Positions 1 through 12,687 of a DNA stretch of 64,000 nucleotides are shown here, piece by piece. The first letter of the stretch is position 1. Every line of letters begins with the position of its first letter. A program made the translations under genes and the position numbers. The notes beneath the pieces were generated by a model. It saw only the letters and a list, made by a program, of their open reading frames with translations. It ran no database searches and was not told the origin of the DNA. This DNA is from Mastigias papua (Eukaryota; Cnidaria; Scyphozoa; Rhizostomeae; Mastigiidae), in contig OZ025275.1 in NCBI GenBank assembly GCA_964019165.1, positions 15,941,759-16,005,758 of the forward strand, read 5' to 3'.

Positions 1-599
1 TATCTAGCATGAAGGCCTACACACTGACCCTAGTTACTTACATAGCTACTTAAATTTGAAGATTATGCTGTGGTTGGGAGGATGAAATGTAATCTCGTTA
101 GCTCATGATTCATAATTTCATGTAGTGAAGACTCTCACAAGAAACCCATTGATTCCTCAAGCAAAAGTAACATAGAAGAGGAGTTTGAAAGGAAGGTCTG
201 TAATCTTATAAATTCTGTACCTTTGTATTTCTGAGTTTATTTCTAATGACAATCAACTCTTGGCTAGAAATGTGCTTGCTCTCACTATATTTTGAGGGTA
301 TTCAATGAGTCAACGAGCTTTTGTTCTGAGTGCACAGTCAAGGAGGTCAGAAAATAGGCACCAAACAGGGAAAGTGCATTCCTCTTGCACAACACTAAGC
401 CATTTAATTTACAATACCTGGCTTTTATCATCATTATACTTTGAAATCTTGATTTGATAATGCATAACATATGAAAATGGAAGGTTTATCCATCCCAAGA
501 AGTTGTATGGAACTACCAACTCCTACCAACTCCCTATTTTTTGTTTTTCCTCAACTATTTGTGTATTTTCGATTGCTACCCACCCCTATAAAATGATTC

Positions 600-1690
600 G
601 AAAAGCTCTTGTTTGACAGACAACAATTTGTTCAATTTGATAGAGTCAAGTTTATAACTCTGCCTGTATCCTGTGGAGTTCCTCATGGATCTATATTGGG
701 ACCGTTATTGTTCACCTTGCTGATAAATGACATTGACTACCCACTAAACCATTGTAAAAGCATCTTGTATGCTGATGGTACAGTCATTCACTGTGCAAAC
801 AAAGAGTGTGATGACATCGAGAACCAATTAAACACCGAAATTAACTATGTTGCTCAGTGGCTTACCAGAAACAAGTTAGTCTCTTATTTGAAATGCTCAA
901 AGACCGAGTGTGTCCCCTTTGGAACAGGGCAGACAATATCAAAATCTACGCCACTACATGTAAAGATGAATTGACAAAGCATCACTGACTCTGAAAGCTA
1001 TGGATATTTAGGGGTGACGCTGGATAAAAATTTTAATTTCAACGACCATTTAGAGAAAACATTCAAAAAGATTTCATCAAGAATCAAGCTGCTTTTACTA
1101 GTGCGACCGAACATTAGCCCAAACACTGAAGAGACCATCTATAAAGTGATGGTCCTCCCTTTCATGCTCTATTGTTCAAGTGTCCTTGTTGACATAACCC
1201 AGTCGAAGAAACAGATTTGAGACGCTTGAAGTTAGATCAATGTGTATCATCAATGGAAGTAGGAAAAGTGAAGTCAAGTTCCCCCGTATAAACCATATTC
1301 GAAACAGGCTATGTGCGTTAGAAGTTTTTATATGCCTAAACGGCATAACGCCAAAAGCGTTTGAAAATTATTTTAAAAGGAACAGTCATAATATACATAC
1401 TTGCAAGAACACCTAAAGCGTAGTCATTCTAAGAGTTACAACAGAAACTGGATTTTTACTAACCTACTCGATGGCTTGCAAACTGAAACATCACTTTTGA
1501 GATTCAAATTATCCACCAAGGACTTACGCTTTGATGTTTAGTTGATTTGTGACTTTTTGGTCATTTAATCGATTGTTATTTTAATTACTATATTTACTTT
1601 GTAGTATACAGGTCTGTTCTTGATAGCAGCCTTTGGCTGAACAAATTAGCTTGTAACAAAGGAAAATTATTATTACTGTTATTATTATCA
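600..1690 (+). mobile_element. Non-LTR retrotransposon 3' fragment (reverse transcriptase remnant)
   Basis: Frames 609-974 and 1014-1220 give reverse transcriptase blocks: GVPHGSILGPLLF, then LYADGTVI, where the catalytic YADD is read as YADG, then a thumb-like segment (LDKNFNFNDHLEKT..). A further segment in another frame ends near 1420. The 3' end has an ATT-rich tail (TATTATTACTGTTATTATTAT, about 1668-1690), as in CR1/L2/Jockey-type LINEs. Stops, frame changes and the altered catalytic motif make it a dead, 5'-truncated copy lying upstream of the first recognised exon of the coiled-coil gene. Confidence 0.8.
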
Positions 1691-1852
1691 CAAAACGTGG
1701 AAAATTCTATCTCTCATTGAACTTTCTCAGCTGTTTTTGAGATTGCAAAGAATTTAGCTCAACATTGTTAGGGTGATATTTTAGGGTGATATTTCGTTGG
1801 TAAATATTTTGACGATTAGATGTTTAACGATCAATTTCATTATTTGTTACAG

Positions 1853-4800
1853 AAATCATTGGACAATCAAGTGATGTCCGTTTTGGAATACCAGACTAAG
1901 GTTGCTTGTGCTCATCATGTTTTAAAAGTTGCTTTGCTTAATTTCTCAAAAGTATATCACCTTTCTGACTTGAATAGATTGATGTGTTCATTTGTGCATC
2001 ATACATAGCTAACAGCTGAATAATATTTCGACCCACATGTCATTGTTTCTCATTTGCCTTGTACCATTTCTTATTGGCTATTATCTGCTATCATTTTAAG
2101 CTATCTGTTCTAGTTAATATAGAAATAATGTCCATCAGTAGCACACCACCCACATACATCACCTCTGATTGAAATGTATTATCACATATTATAGTAAATT
2201 CTATTCATCATTGTCTGCAGGAGCTAGATCGCTATAGACAAGCTATCAGACAAATGGGAGAGTTGGTTGTCAGCTTACGAAATCAAGTCTCAGAATTACA
2301 GGTATTTTATCACGGCGTAAAGCTCAATGAAAATCAAAAAGTACCATTGTCAAAAATTTTTCAATGTCATTAGGGAGCTGTCATTTTTATGCAGGGTACA
2401 GGGGTGGAAGAATTTTCGGAGGGGTATGAAGTTTATTGGTCTTGTTTTATTGAGTTATTAGAATTTTTCCTAATTCATGATGGGGCATCAAATTGTTTGA
2501 GTACATTCCCATCATAGATATAATTGAGATGTTTGAAATGGGAACCACAGCTTTGCAATAAATGATAAAGCCAGGACGGTGGCAGAAAGTGAAATTATTT
2601 TGTTCTCTAAACTTTAATTCGATGCATCCCAGAATAGGACACAGTCCAGTCACAGATTCGGTTATGATAAATTCAGGTGTAATAATTACTTGATTAATAT
2701 GTTTTAACTTATGCTTGAGTCATCTTCAGTTAGAAAGGAAGGTGTGACAAAGGTATGCGTAAGTGAATGAGAAGTCATTTGTTCTTTGTTTCTTTGATTC
2801 CATATCGTCTCCAGTTTCCTTTCGTTCATGCCCAGATTGCGTTGCTTGGTACCCACAAGCTCTTGACCCATACCCAATATCGATGACTCAAGTATGCTCA
2901 AGCTTTTTCTGTCCTCTTATATGGAGGTCTGGAATGATTTTTGCACAGTTTTCTTTAATTAAATCTAATTAGATCTTCTGTCATCACCTCATTGCCAGAA
3001 TCTCCCTTTTTCACCTATTGAGACCTCACCATTCAGGGGCGTCGAAACGATTTTGAAAGTGGGGGGCCTAATTAATCGGATTCACCAGGGTTGCGGATAA
3101 GCTCAGAATTCTGCTTTTTTGTGTTGGCTAGAGCATCACATTTTAAAGTTTTCGAAATATGAACATATAGGAAATGGTCTTTTGTGGTACCTTGTTCTAA
3201 AAAAATTTGTTGAATGATAAAAGTTCAACATCTTATTTCATTACATCTTCAGCATATAACTTCTACAAAGTAGCATGTTTTATAACAAAGGATTCTAGTA
3301 TTTTAATTTTAGTTAGATGCTTTTACCATATGCATGATGGGAAAGCATTCAATTAAATGCGCTCAGTGACATTTAAAGTACCGAAAGCAAGGTTTTATTC
3401 ATAAATGCACCTTTTCCTACAAACATACCATTTACTCCAACGCATCAAATCTGCCTAGACCAGACCTATGCTGCCGCTGTGGTAACAAAAATGGAGCGAT
3501 TCCTTTGTAAATTAATGCTTTCAGAAAATACTTGTACTAAAGCTCTGTCTGAAATATAGTTACAAATCGGATTTGGTAAAAGTTCCAAAATTGTTGTATC
3601 TCACACTATTCAACGACACAAAATCATTGGCAACGCTGATCACATCCAAACCATCTAACAAATCCTTGTATGTGTGCAGGAAAGTTAAGGCATTGAACCT
3701 TGACGGTGTCATGCTCTATCTGGTTTTGATTCTTCTTGCGACAGAAAATGATCTTTCTGGGGTAGCACTTGTGGCGGAGTTTATGGGCAGCAGTTGAATT
3801 ACAATCATAACATTTGGACACAACAATCTGTTGTCTGATGTTGTTTCTTCCATAGCTTTTAAGATGTCATCGAAGTGGTTGGCCTTTTCCTTGAAAATCT
3901 GTTTAAAACTAGAAGCTCAGTCTTCAAAGCACTTACGTCTACATCATCAGTATACCTTGAATGCATCCAGGCTAATTCATCATTGATCTCCTCTCCAACA
4001 ATAGATTTTAGTAATAATGTTTCCATATTAGCAAGCGCATCAAAGCAAGGCTTATTAAATCTTTCACTCAGAGCCAAAATCATGCCATCAATGGCTTCAA
4101 AGTAGATTCTCCGAAAGTGGTCTTAAGCTGTAGCATGTGTGCAATTTGCCACACCTGATGCGTTTCCATCCAGGTACTGAAGTATTGAATAATTTGGTTC
4201 TTTTCGCGGCTTTCGACCCAAGCTTGGCTCCTGGATAAAATCATACTTTTCAGCCTTTCTAACCGTTGTTTCATAAAACAAAACAAAACAAAACTTTCAT
4301 CGTTGCGCATGGTTTCAAATGTTTTCTTGGTTAATTCAGCATTTCTTGTCCCTGATAAAGCTGAAATTTTGTGCGATTGAAGAGTTTTTGACAAATTGTC
4401 AGTCAAGGCGTATAGCTTGTGGCTTAGGTGTAGAGCGAAGTAAAATTCAAATTTTTCTATTTGAGATTTGCATCCAATCACTCTGGATTTGATATCCGTT
4501 TCCAGCGACTGTGATAAACATGACAGCCAAAGTTTATAGAAAGAAGCATAGTTATCAATGATTCGCCGAAAGCAATCAGCACAAACGGTCCAACGAGTTG
4601 CAGGTAATTTTTGAGAGGCTTTCTGGTTTGAACAAGTTTTCTTCGCTGTCCTCATGCTCCCGTTCAGACAGGGACTTCTAATTAATGGTCCATATGAAAT
4701 GTCAGACATGCTGGGACAACACGAAAGTAAGGACCGGATCCTATCTTGTGAACAGGGAATCAGTTTATTGTTTCAATATCTTTTATGCTTTTTCCTTTTA

Positions 4801-7800
4801 TGCTCCACTGCTAAAAAGTGGGGGGGCCAGTGCCCCCCCGGCCCCCCCGTGTTCGACGCCCCTGCCATTACAACAAATCACTTGGGGAGCAAAGCATGAA
4901 CCATAAAGTAAACAGACTACATTATCTTTTGCAGCCTTTGCTTTATTTTCTCCTTCCAGTTTTGCTCTCTTACATCCTACCTATGATATTCATCCACTTG
5001 TTTCTTCCCTGGAAAGAAGGACATGGATGCATGACATGAGTAGTAATATTATTGGGGCATGAAATTTTTCAATATTTTGATATGATGTTTCAAATATTAT
5101 TAAACTTAGTGAATGTAGTAAGGAACCTTTTACATTTGTCTCAAAAATTCTTGCAGACCTTTACCCAGGATTACAAGTGATAGCTCCCTTAGATACAAAA
5201 TGCTTCTTTTTGTAATTGTTTTTAGTAAGAGGAAATTTCTGGCAAGGACATGGTAATTTGTCTGATCTTGGTTTATTTAGTGTTGAAGTATTTGTGATCA
5301 ATTTTCACTCAAAGTTATTGGAAGCTGCTCCTTAGTGAATTCTTCAGTTATGTTTAAACAGTCATACCTGCAAGGATTAGGTCAGTAGATCTTTGGTAGG
5401 CCATTTATTTCATGTCTCTTCTTTCATGATTTTGCAACTTTATCATTTCCGTCTTGTTCTTTTGCAAGATGAAAAACAGTGAATTAAGAAGTAGTATTTA
5501 TTACGCTGGTAACTCAAATCATCCAAGCGCACAACAAGATGGTTTCCCATCAGGTTTGTAATAGCCTATCTCGTCTTTTGTGTAGCATAGGTCATTTCCA
5601 CTATAGTATTCCTCTACTTCTACTCATCTGTTCAGTATCTGATGAGGTTCTTTGACTTTTAGGCTTGATAAAAATGGAACTTTGCTTAGAATGAACATGC
5701 TTTGTTGAAAAGATATTGTTATAATAAATTTAATTTCTTATGCATATACATTTTAAATGCAATGGTCCTTTGATATATTCTGTAGCAAGAAAAGCCTTGA
5801 TTGATGAAATAGAGGTGCAAAAGGCAATGCTACAAAAACAACAGAATGACCTGATTGCGGTGAGTTTTTGTGTGAATTTAACTTCCATTTTTACTATCCA
5901 TGTGTGCACACCAATATGGCATTGAAGAATTGAAACTACAAATATTATTGAATGAGTGGAGTTTTGCTTTATCCGACTGACATTATAAATATCTTTTGCA
6001 GAAGAATGAATACGAGAAAAAATATCTAAAACTGTTAAAAGCTCATCAGTCTCAGCAATCATTGCTACAAGACCTCCAGGTTCATTCCAGTTTATATTAT
6101 TTCCACATTTTATTCGTTGTAATCTTAGTTAATTTGCTTATCTTAAGAGTTGTTTCTCATAAAAGATCTTCTATAATCATCCGATTTTCTTGTGGTCTTT
6201 TTTCAAATTGCTTGCTTCATCTAAACATACTTGCATTCCATTAAAAGGTCAAACTATCAAAGTATCAACGCCTTGAAAAGATTTGCAAGAAGCAGGAAAA
6301 GGTGAATTTTGTTTTACATTGATAAATAATGTTGCTTCAATAATTGCATTGCCTTGTGCAACAATTTGTGAATTAGGCACTTCAAGGTTTTGTAGGTTCA
6401 TCAGATAGCCTCAGTATAGTCAATTTATTAAAATAGCACATTTCCAATGTTGCTTGCCAGGATGAAATTTCATAAGAATGTAGAAGTTCTTCTTCTTTGA
6501 TGCAGTTGAAGCCTACACAGGAATTATAGAATTGCAAATTTTTTTATAACTTTAATGCACTGATGCAAAGTATGAAACTTGACCCTCTACTGAAATCTGT
6601 AGGTATTTTATTAATACAAGAAGACTACGAGCGATTTTCTTCGCCGGTTGCTAAAATTCCGTTTTCTACTGCTGTGGCAATTTCTATTGCTACGAATCTT
6701 TTTCAGGTTTATTTTGCTGTTCAATTTATGTCATATTTTTATACATTTTATAATATTTTTAAAGATAATCATTGAATTGGAAACTAGTGCTACCAAATCA
6801 ATACAAAGAAAAAAGACATCAGGTTTAGATATATACTTCAAATTTGCCTTGAAACTTTTGCCTTTGAACTCTAAGCTGAGGATAAACATCATCTTTTCAA
6901 AACAATGTTATTCAGTTTGATTATATCCAGTGCTTATATCTAATAGTTATTTCATGATATTTATATCATTTCAAGACATGGTGTGTGGTTAATGCTTATA
7001 TCTAGTTTTCTTATTATTTATCATTACTCGTGAATTTAACTTTTCTAGTTAAACCCTGGTGCTTTGATGAATTGTTAAATTTTGGTCTCTATATAGAGTT
7101 CAGTAATGATGCATTCAAAGTCCTTTACTCTGTAGTGCTATGTAATGTTTGATTACTGTTCTAATTTCTGCACTCTTCATTTAGATTTATTCATTTTATG
7201 CTTTGTCTACAATTTTAGAAAATACTAGCGACAAACCTGTGAGGGTCTCTTTTCAAGACGAAAGGGTGCGTTCAAAGCCTTTGATAAAATTCTGCAGCTT
7301 AAATGGGAATCTGAGTTTCATACAAATATTCTGAGATAAGTTTTCTGTAGTAAAAATTAGTAGAGAAATATCAAAAAGAACGCTACCATCTGGTACCTCC
7401 GCTCTGTTAGAGACACACTTTCTTGAATGATGATATCTTAAAAGAAATTTTTTGTCAGTTCATCATCACAAAATTAATTATCGGTTCTTAAAAGTGCTCA
7501 GTATGCTTGAGTTATCTGATGTGGAAATCTTTCACCTACATTTGAAACCCAATTTAAAACGCTATTAGGCTGACTTTTTCTTTATGCCATGAAACTTCTT
7601 TTGATCTACAATGCTAAAGTAGTTTCATTTTTTCTTTCAGTTTTTTGTTTTTCATTATTGAAATTAGATTTTTCAATCAATTTAGGTATAAAGATATATT
7701 TGGAGGTTTCAACTTTGTTAAAAGTGATGTTGATTTGATTCATTTATAGGGTAACACTGAAAACGTGGCATCAATGGAAATATCTCGACGGATTTTGCCC

Positions 7801-10234
7801 TACAAGCCTGAAGGAAATATTAAATTTGAACAATTTGGTGAAGTTGAGGACAGAGTCGTACTACTGCAAAAACTAGAGAAAGCGGAAGGGAGAATCATGG
7901 CTTTGGAGAGACAGGTTCGTTTTTCTGGCTGATTTGAATAGACTGCTTTAAGGGATTTATTGTAAGAATTCATTGCGTAAAATAGGGCATTGCAATGTGA
8001 ATCGAGTTGTGTAAAATTTTAGTTCTTTCGACGATATTGGCAGCATTTTTATTTCGTCTTTAGTTAGGCTATTGTACATTCTTTCTTACAAACTTTCGAG
8101 CATGGTTTGTTCATCGGTAAACAGCATCTTTTTGCTAAACTATAGCAATCTGTGAAACAACTATCTACTTTAGATTATTGTGTAGAAAATTTGAATGAAT
8201 TGTTATTGTTTGTTTGAAAGCAATCACTACATGTGTGGGATCGTATCTTTATGTATCTTTATTCATTTGATATTAGTCACTACATCAACTGCCACTACAT
8301 CATGAAGCATTTGGAGCAAATGTGCTTGTGTCGTTTTAGAACCGTTTAGTCGGGATGTTGGCTAATGGGAAGTATTGAAAAGCTAGGGTATATTTTCGCT
8401 GAATTTGGCTTTCGAATAAAAGTACGATTTTGCCATTTAGCGCAAAGGATGAAAATGTCCCTTAGAATATCAAGTTTTTTCCGTAGGTGCTCGATAATGC
8501 AAGACTATGGGCAAGGGAAAAGTCTCAGCTGAAGGTATGAATTTTAATTAGAATTGTTCTCTAGAGTATAGTATTTCATATATTTTGTTTCTATATTTTT
8601 TGCTTTTCTAAAGGAGAATTTTTCTTTTAATAAAATTCTATTTTCTATGAAAACTACTGACTGTGCCTTAGCTCACACTCTGGGTCATTTAGTTGTCAAA
8701 GAATTTCATTAAAAATAAATGTTTACAAAGACCTAATTTGAACAGATGACAAGTATAGGTGGGGGTACTGCCATTAGTTCAAAGCAACAATTGCTTAGCA
8801 AAAATAATTTCAACTTTCATTTGTTAGACCTTAAACAAGAATGCTAAACACAATATTTCTTTTGCCCAAACTCAAGCCTTGAAATTCAGAATTTCTTGGT
8901 TGAATTTCAAACCACAAAAGTGAACTCTTGCGTCAAATCTCAAGTAATTAAGTAATGATGTCTTTCATTTAATTTAGGGTCTTAAAGCTTTGATTTTCTT
9001 CAAATTCCAGACCTTAATCTTCAATTTTAACTTGTAAAACTTAATTTCTTTTAATAAATTTCAAACCTGTACCTGATGTGAAATGAAGTTTTTATGCCAT
9101 TGCTCTTTATAGTAATTATATAATATTTAAGGAATATTTACAGGTAATTGTATATATTTTGCCCATCTTAGGTTCATACTAGTCAGTTACACATGATTCA
9201 TCCAAATACTTAAATAATTATCGTTTTACTGTTATTCCAATATTTAGTTTTACTTCCATAGCTACCATATTCGAGGTACAGTCTATTGTATCCATAATTT
9301 CTCAACCTTTAAGTTGTTGATGTTATCTCTTTTTAAGCCTTTCATTGGTACCTCTCCTTCTCAAGCTCCAATTCAATTTCTTCATGGTCAATCCTATACA
9401 TTACACTTCCAATAAACAAAATTCAGTACTTCACAGCTGTTTATGCCTATGTTTATGTTTACTACTCACTTTACACCATTATCACCTTGATTTGTCTACA
9501 TTCTCCCACTATTTGAAATTCAAGCCCTTGTTGCTATTCTCTATAGATATTTTTACCCTAATTTTGACACTGGTTTAATAATTTTCACTACCATACATCT
9601 CTCCATGTTTTAGGTGAAACATTTTGAAGGATTTCCAGACATGATGGACATGAACAGAGGCTTACCAACTACTTTAGCACTACCTAGCAACCAGGTATAT
9701 TGCACTCTCCTACTTGTTGGTTCAACCTTGGTGACCAAAGCTACATTGTATGTGTGCAAGAACCTGCTTACAAATTTCAGCATTTCATTTCCTTTTTTGG
9801 CATGTAAGTTTCCTGCAATCAAGTATTCAGATCTACTGCTGAAAAATTTGTCAGGGGTAGTGTCAGGGGAGGATTAGGGGAATATAGCCCCCTTGTCAGG
9901 TGAAAAACTCTTATCAGAGCTATCTTAGCAGTTCTGGTATCCAGCTAACTTTATCTTTACCCCCCCATTATAAGAGTCAGCCCCCCATTGGAATATTTCT
10001 GGCACCACCCATGACATTTGCTTGATATCATATTTCAATCTCCTAATCATGAAAGTACACATAAAAGACATCTCAGATGTTTATTTAAAATTGACACTAG
10101 GATCAAAGTACTCTGCAGATCTATTTACCTTAACTTTATTTTCTCTGCTATAGATGGACCATTTCAACCAGAACTTTTATCAGTTCCCAACCATGAAGAA
10201 ACATGATTTGTATAGTAGATTTTCACAATTATAG
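1853..10234 (+). CDS. Coiled-coil protein resembling CCDC33, 3' part of gene
   Basis: Short, hydrophilic, heptad-rich exons with good splice sites line up on the + strand: 1853-1900, 2221-2301, 5469-5553, 5786-5859, 6002-6079, 6248-6301, 7219-7265, 7750-7914, 8487-8534, 9614-9694 and 10154-10234 (TAG). Readable motifs are YRQAIRQMGELVVSLRNQV, LLKAHQSQQSLLQDLQ, KYQRLEKICKKQEK, LEKAEGRIMALERQ and NARLWAREK. From memory, their order and content match the C-terminal coiled coil of CCDC33, a testis and ciliated-cell-associated protein of unclear biochemical role. Phase is continuous from 1853 to 6301 and from 7219 to the end. The 6301-7219 junction does not close, so at least one exon between them is unidentified. 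An earlier exon may lie at 126-195. The last exon is uncertain: 11597 onward (TPRPMKPASSEK) is phase-compatible and could be an alternative 3' end. Introns carry a LINE fragment and an hAT element. That this is one coiled-coil gene is fairly sure; the CCDC33 identity is tentative. Confidence 0.5.
3034..4864 (-). mobile_element. hAT-type DNA transposon, internally deleted
   Basis: Both ends carry the terminal inverted repeat CAGGGGCGTCGAA (3034 inward; complement ending at 4864), and both are flanked by the direct repeat CCATT (3029-3033 and 4865-4869). Next to the ends are G/C runs. The interior encodes a broken hAT transposase on the minus strand. At 1,831 bp it is shorter than I would expect for an autonomous hAT element, and the region that should encode the N-terminal zinc finger is missing. 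It sits inside the 2302-5468 intron of the coiled-coil gene, opposite to its transcription. Confidence 0.85.
3552..4709 (-). pseudogene. hAT transposase (ZMYM/TTF-like) remnant
   Basis: Read on the minus strand, 4709-4080 gives KLPATRWTVCADCFRRIID and a helical segment typical of the hAT transposase core. 4083-3859 continues in a shifted frame. About 3840-3560 contains the C-terminal dimerisation signature (RSFSVARRIKT, RFNALTFLHTYKDLLDGLD, VANDFVS) with an internal stop after RRIKTR. The N-terminal zinc finger is absent and there is at least one frameshift and one stop, so no active enzyme is encoded. Similarity is to the ZMYM1-like hAT families common in invertebrates. Confidence 0.75.
9881..10017. 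repeat. G/C-run remnant, possible decayed transposon end
   Basis: Inside an intron of the coiled-coil gene, a short stretch has opposed G and C runs (AGGGGAGGATTAGGGG, CCCCCCATTATAAG, CCCCCCATTGG) resembling the subterminal runs of the hAT-like elements elsewhere in the window. No matching terminal repeats or target duplication could be found. Confidence 0.2.
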
Positions 10235-11827
10235 ACTGTCTCTATGCACTCATAGATTTCCTTTAGTAGACTGAATATTGTTGTACCAGGATTCAGATAT
10301 CAACGAATACATACATAACATACACAGTTAGTCTATTCAAATTTCTTCCTAGACAAGAATTGTGCATTGTAGAGCAATTGTGCCTGTGCCAAGCAGTCTA
10401 AAAGTAGGTGGGAATTTTGACAAAAAATCAAGGTTCATTTGTAACCTCAAAAACCCTTAGTGTATAGCCTCCTATCTTTATAACAATGTTTGATGTTTAG
10501 TGTATGATAAGAGATACAATAAGGTCAAAAGGGAAAATATCTGAAACATTTTCATCTTGGAAAAATTTACTTGAATTATGAGTCAGTACCTTAGAGTTGA
10601 ACAGACACTGTCACAATCTTTAATGAGCAGATAACAAGTAACATCCAGTATATACATAACAGCTTTTTCCCTTATTCTACAGTTGCAAGAGGAATATAAA
10701 CTCTCTATTGCTACATAGGTACAGGGTTGTTGTGTGCTTTCACATCAAGCAAAACAAGAGCATGCCACAGACCAATTTGCCTCTAGTTGAAACATGTTTC
10801 TACACAAGAATTAATTTGTAGGCCAGCATTGGTAGCATGTCAATTGTGAGAATGATTTAGTGTAAGGCAAAAGTTAGGTGACATGCAGAAACTGACCTAG
10901 ACTGGACCATTCCAAAACAGGGTGTTTTAAGGATTTTTCATAGATGGGAAATTGAAGCACAGGGGTGTCACAAATGGGTGGTGAGGGGACTTCATTATGA
11001 AGTTTTTCATCATTAGGCTTCATTATGGATTTCAATACCTTACCAGGCTGGAAAAAGCTCAAAAATATAAACATTAAGGTGGACATATGAGAGTCCTGTT
11101 TGTTGATGCTATTTCATATTTAGAATTATTAGATTATGATCAATATAGTTTAATGTCATTAATTTAGAGTAAATGGAGTATGCTTACAGTAGCAGTAAAT
11201 GATGTTAACTCCAAGAACATAAACAACCAAAGGATTGTAATTCAAGAAAAGGATTGTAACTTAAAACTCGCACACCTCTAGTTGTGTCTTAGTTATTTCT
11301 TTTTGTTTCCAACAAGTTGCCTTACTATAAATTTCTTGCAGTGTATATTTAGCTTATTGTTTTTAAGATCAGGATATCTCTCTGAGCTCATTTACATATC
11401 AGAATCTCTTAGTAACATACCATAAGTTTAATTCAGACTACTTTATGTACAAATGTGGATCAATTAACTTGTAAATCTTAGCTAAATTTCCAAGCTATAC
11501 TTGTCAGATTTGTTTGAAACATGCTCAAAAATCAATTTCTTTTTATATAATTAGGAATCATCTCTTATCTTCCACTTTATTTAATACATTTTGCAGACAC
11601 CCAGACCAATGAAACCAGCTAGCTCTGAAAAGGTGGGTTGGGGGCAGTAGTGAATAAGAAAGATGGGGGTCTATGGAAACCACCCCCTTTAGATTCTAGG
11701 AAGCTGCCCCTTCTAAATAAAGAGACACACCCATTCTAGAATGAAAGAGAATGATAAAATCAATTATATGCGCGTGAGCTAGAAACATCGATATTCTGAT
11801 TATTTTGGGTCAAACTGTATATTTGTC
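10235..11827. other. Intergenic or 3' region without recognised gene
   Basis: AT-rich sequence after the proposed stop of the coiled-coil gene. The only coding-like item is the short exon-like segment 11597-11632, with an AG acceptor before and GTGGGT after. It is in phase with the 9614-9694 exon and could be an alternative 3' exon. I see nothing else. Confidence 0.4.
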
Positions 11828-12000
11828 AAAACTACTTACTCAAATCTTGTATATAGTCTATATGAGCCTACTGTAGTATTATTACTAAACAGCATCTTTT
11901 TTTTACAAAATGCTGTTTAGTAATAATACTAGTGTACTAGTGTGTTAAAGGAGTATAAAGGCTCATATAGACTATATACAAGATTTGAGTAAGTAGCTTT
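11828..12000. repeat. Foldback hairpin with nested arms (MITE-like)
   Basis: An outer pair of about 42 nt (11828-11869 with 11959-12000, essentially one mismatch, core TCTTGTATATAGTCTATATG) encloses an inner pair around 11875-11896 and 11907-11930 (AGTATTATTACTAAACAGCA / TGCTGTTTAGTAATAATACT) with a T-rich loop. It looks like a short non-autonomous foldback element between the coiled-coil gene and SOCS. Confidence 0.8.
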
Positions 12001-12023
12001 GATAATGTATTCTAACTCCATTC

Positions 12024-12037
12024 TTGCCGCGCGGCAA
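12024..12037. promoter_or_regulatory. Perfect 14-bp GC palindrome upstream of SOCS
   Basis: TTGCCGCGCGGCAA is a perfect palindrome in an otherwise AT-rich stretch, about 650 bp before the SOCS start codon and just outside the foldback element. It may belong to a promoter or 5' UTR exon; no known factor is assigned. Confidence 0.3.
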
Positions 12038-12336
12038 CAAAGATGTCTTCACGATGTATATTTTGTCAGTTGTTGTTAAAAATTGTTTTGGAGGCAAAGG
12101 AGGCAACATCTTTTTATTCCATATATTTATCTGAGAGTGTCCACTAAAGAGTGATCGCCGCCGACTAGGAAACGTTATATGGAAACCAGGATCGAGAGTT
12201 ACGCACCTTACAATACGAACGATGAAGGAAATGAGAAAACATTCGTAAAAGGAGCCTACAGACGTGCTGATTGGTTGGCAAATGAGATACTATTCATATC
12301 GAGGCTAGCTGTATTCTTTCAAACAGTTCAATATAT

Positions 12337-12592
12337 TTCCTTGAAATATGTGGGACATCCCCTTTGTTTTCGCAAACCGCATGACTTCTTAGAAGCCCTT
12401 TTCTCAGTTACGTTTTGTCACATAGTTGTTTTCTATACAAGTGTGTGCATCACAAGAAATTCAGTTCTACAGAATTTCGATTTGATCCACTTGAAATGCA
12501 ATAAGTAAGCACGAATCAAAGGAGAGAGCCTCTTTTCAGTTTATATGATTGGCCTAAGTGAAGTAACCAATGATAACACATGTTTCCAAGAA
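12337..12592. promoter_or_regulatory. Cluster of four STAT-type (GAS) palindromes
   Basis: TTCCTTGAA (12337-12345), TTCTTAGAA (12386-12394), TTCTACAGAA (12465-12474, four-base spacer) and TTCCAAGAA (12584-12592) lie within 256 bp, the last about 95 bp before the SOCS start codon. TTCN3GAA is the consensus for STAT dimers and TTCN4GAA is STAT6-like. SOCS genes are classic STAT targets in animals, so autoregulatory feedback is the natural reading. The function is inferred from motif density and position. Confidence 0.55.
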
Positions 12593-12687
12593 ATTGGATT
12601 GCATAAAAACTTCTCACTAATAATACTGGTATTATCTACGAATGATCCAGTTTAGGAATAGATGTTTGCAGTCATGAATTGTAAAAG

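Noticed and set aside
12179..12508. 109-codon frame upstream of SOCS as a separate gene
   Set aside because: No recognisable domain; it overlaps the STAT-site cluster and most likely represents SOCS promoter or 5' UTR.
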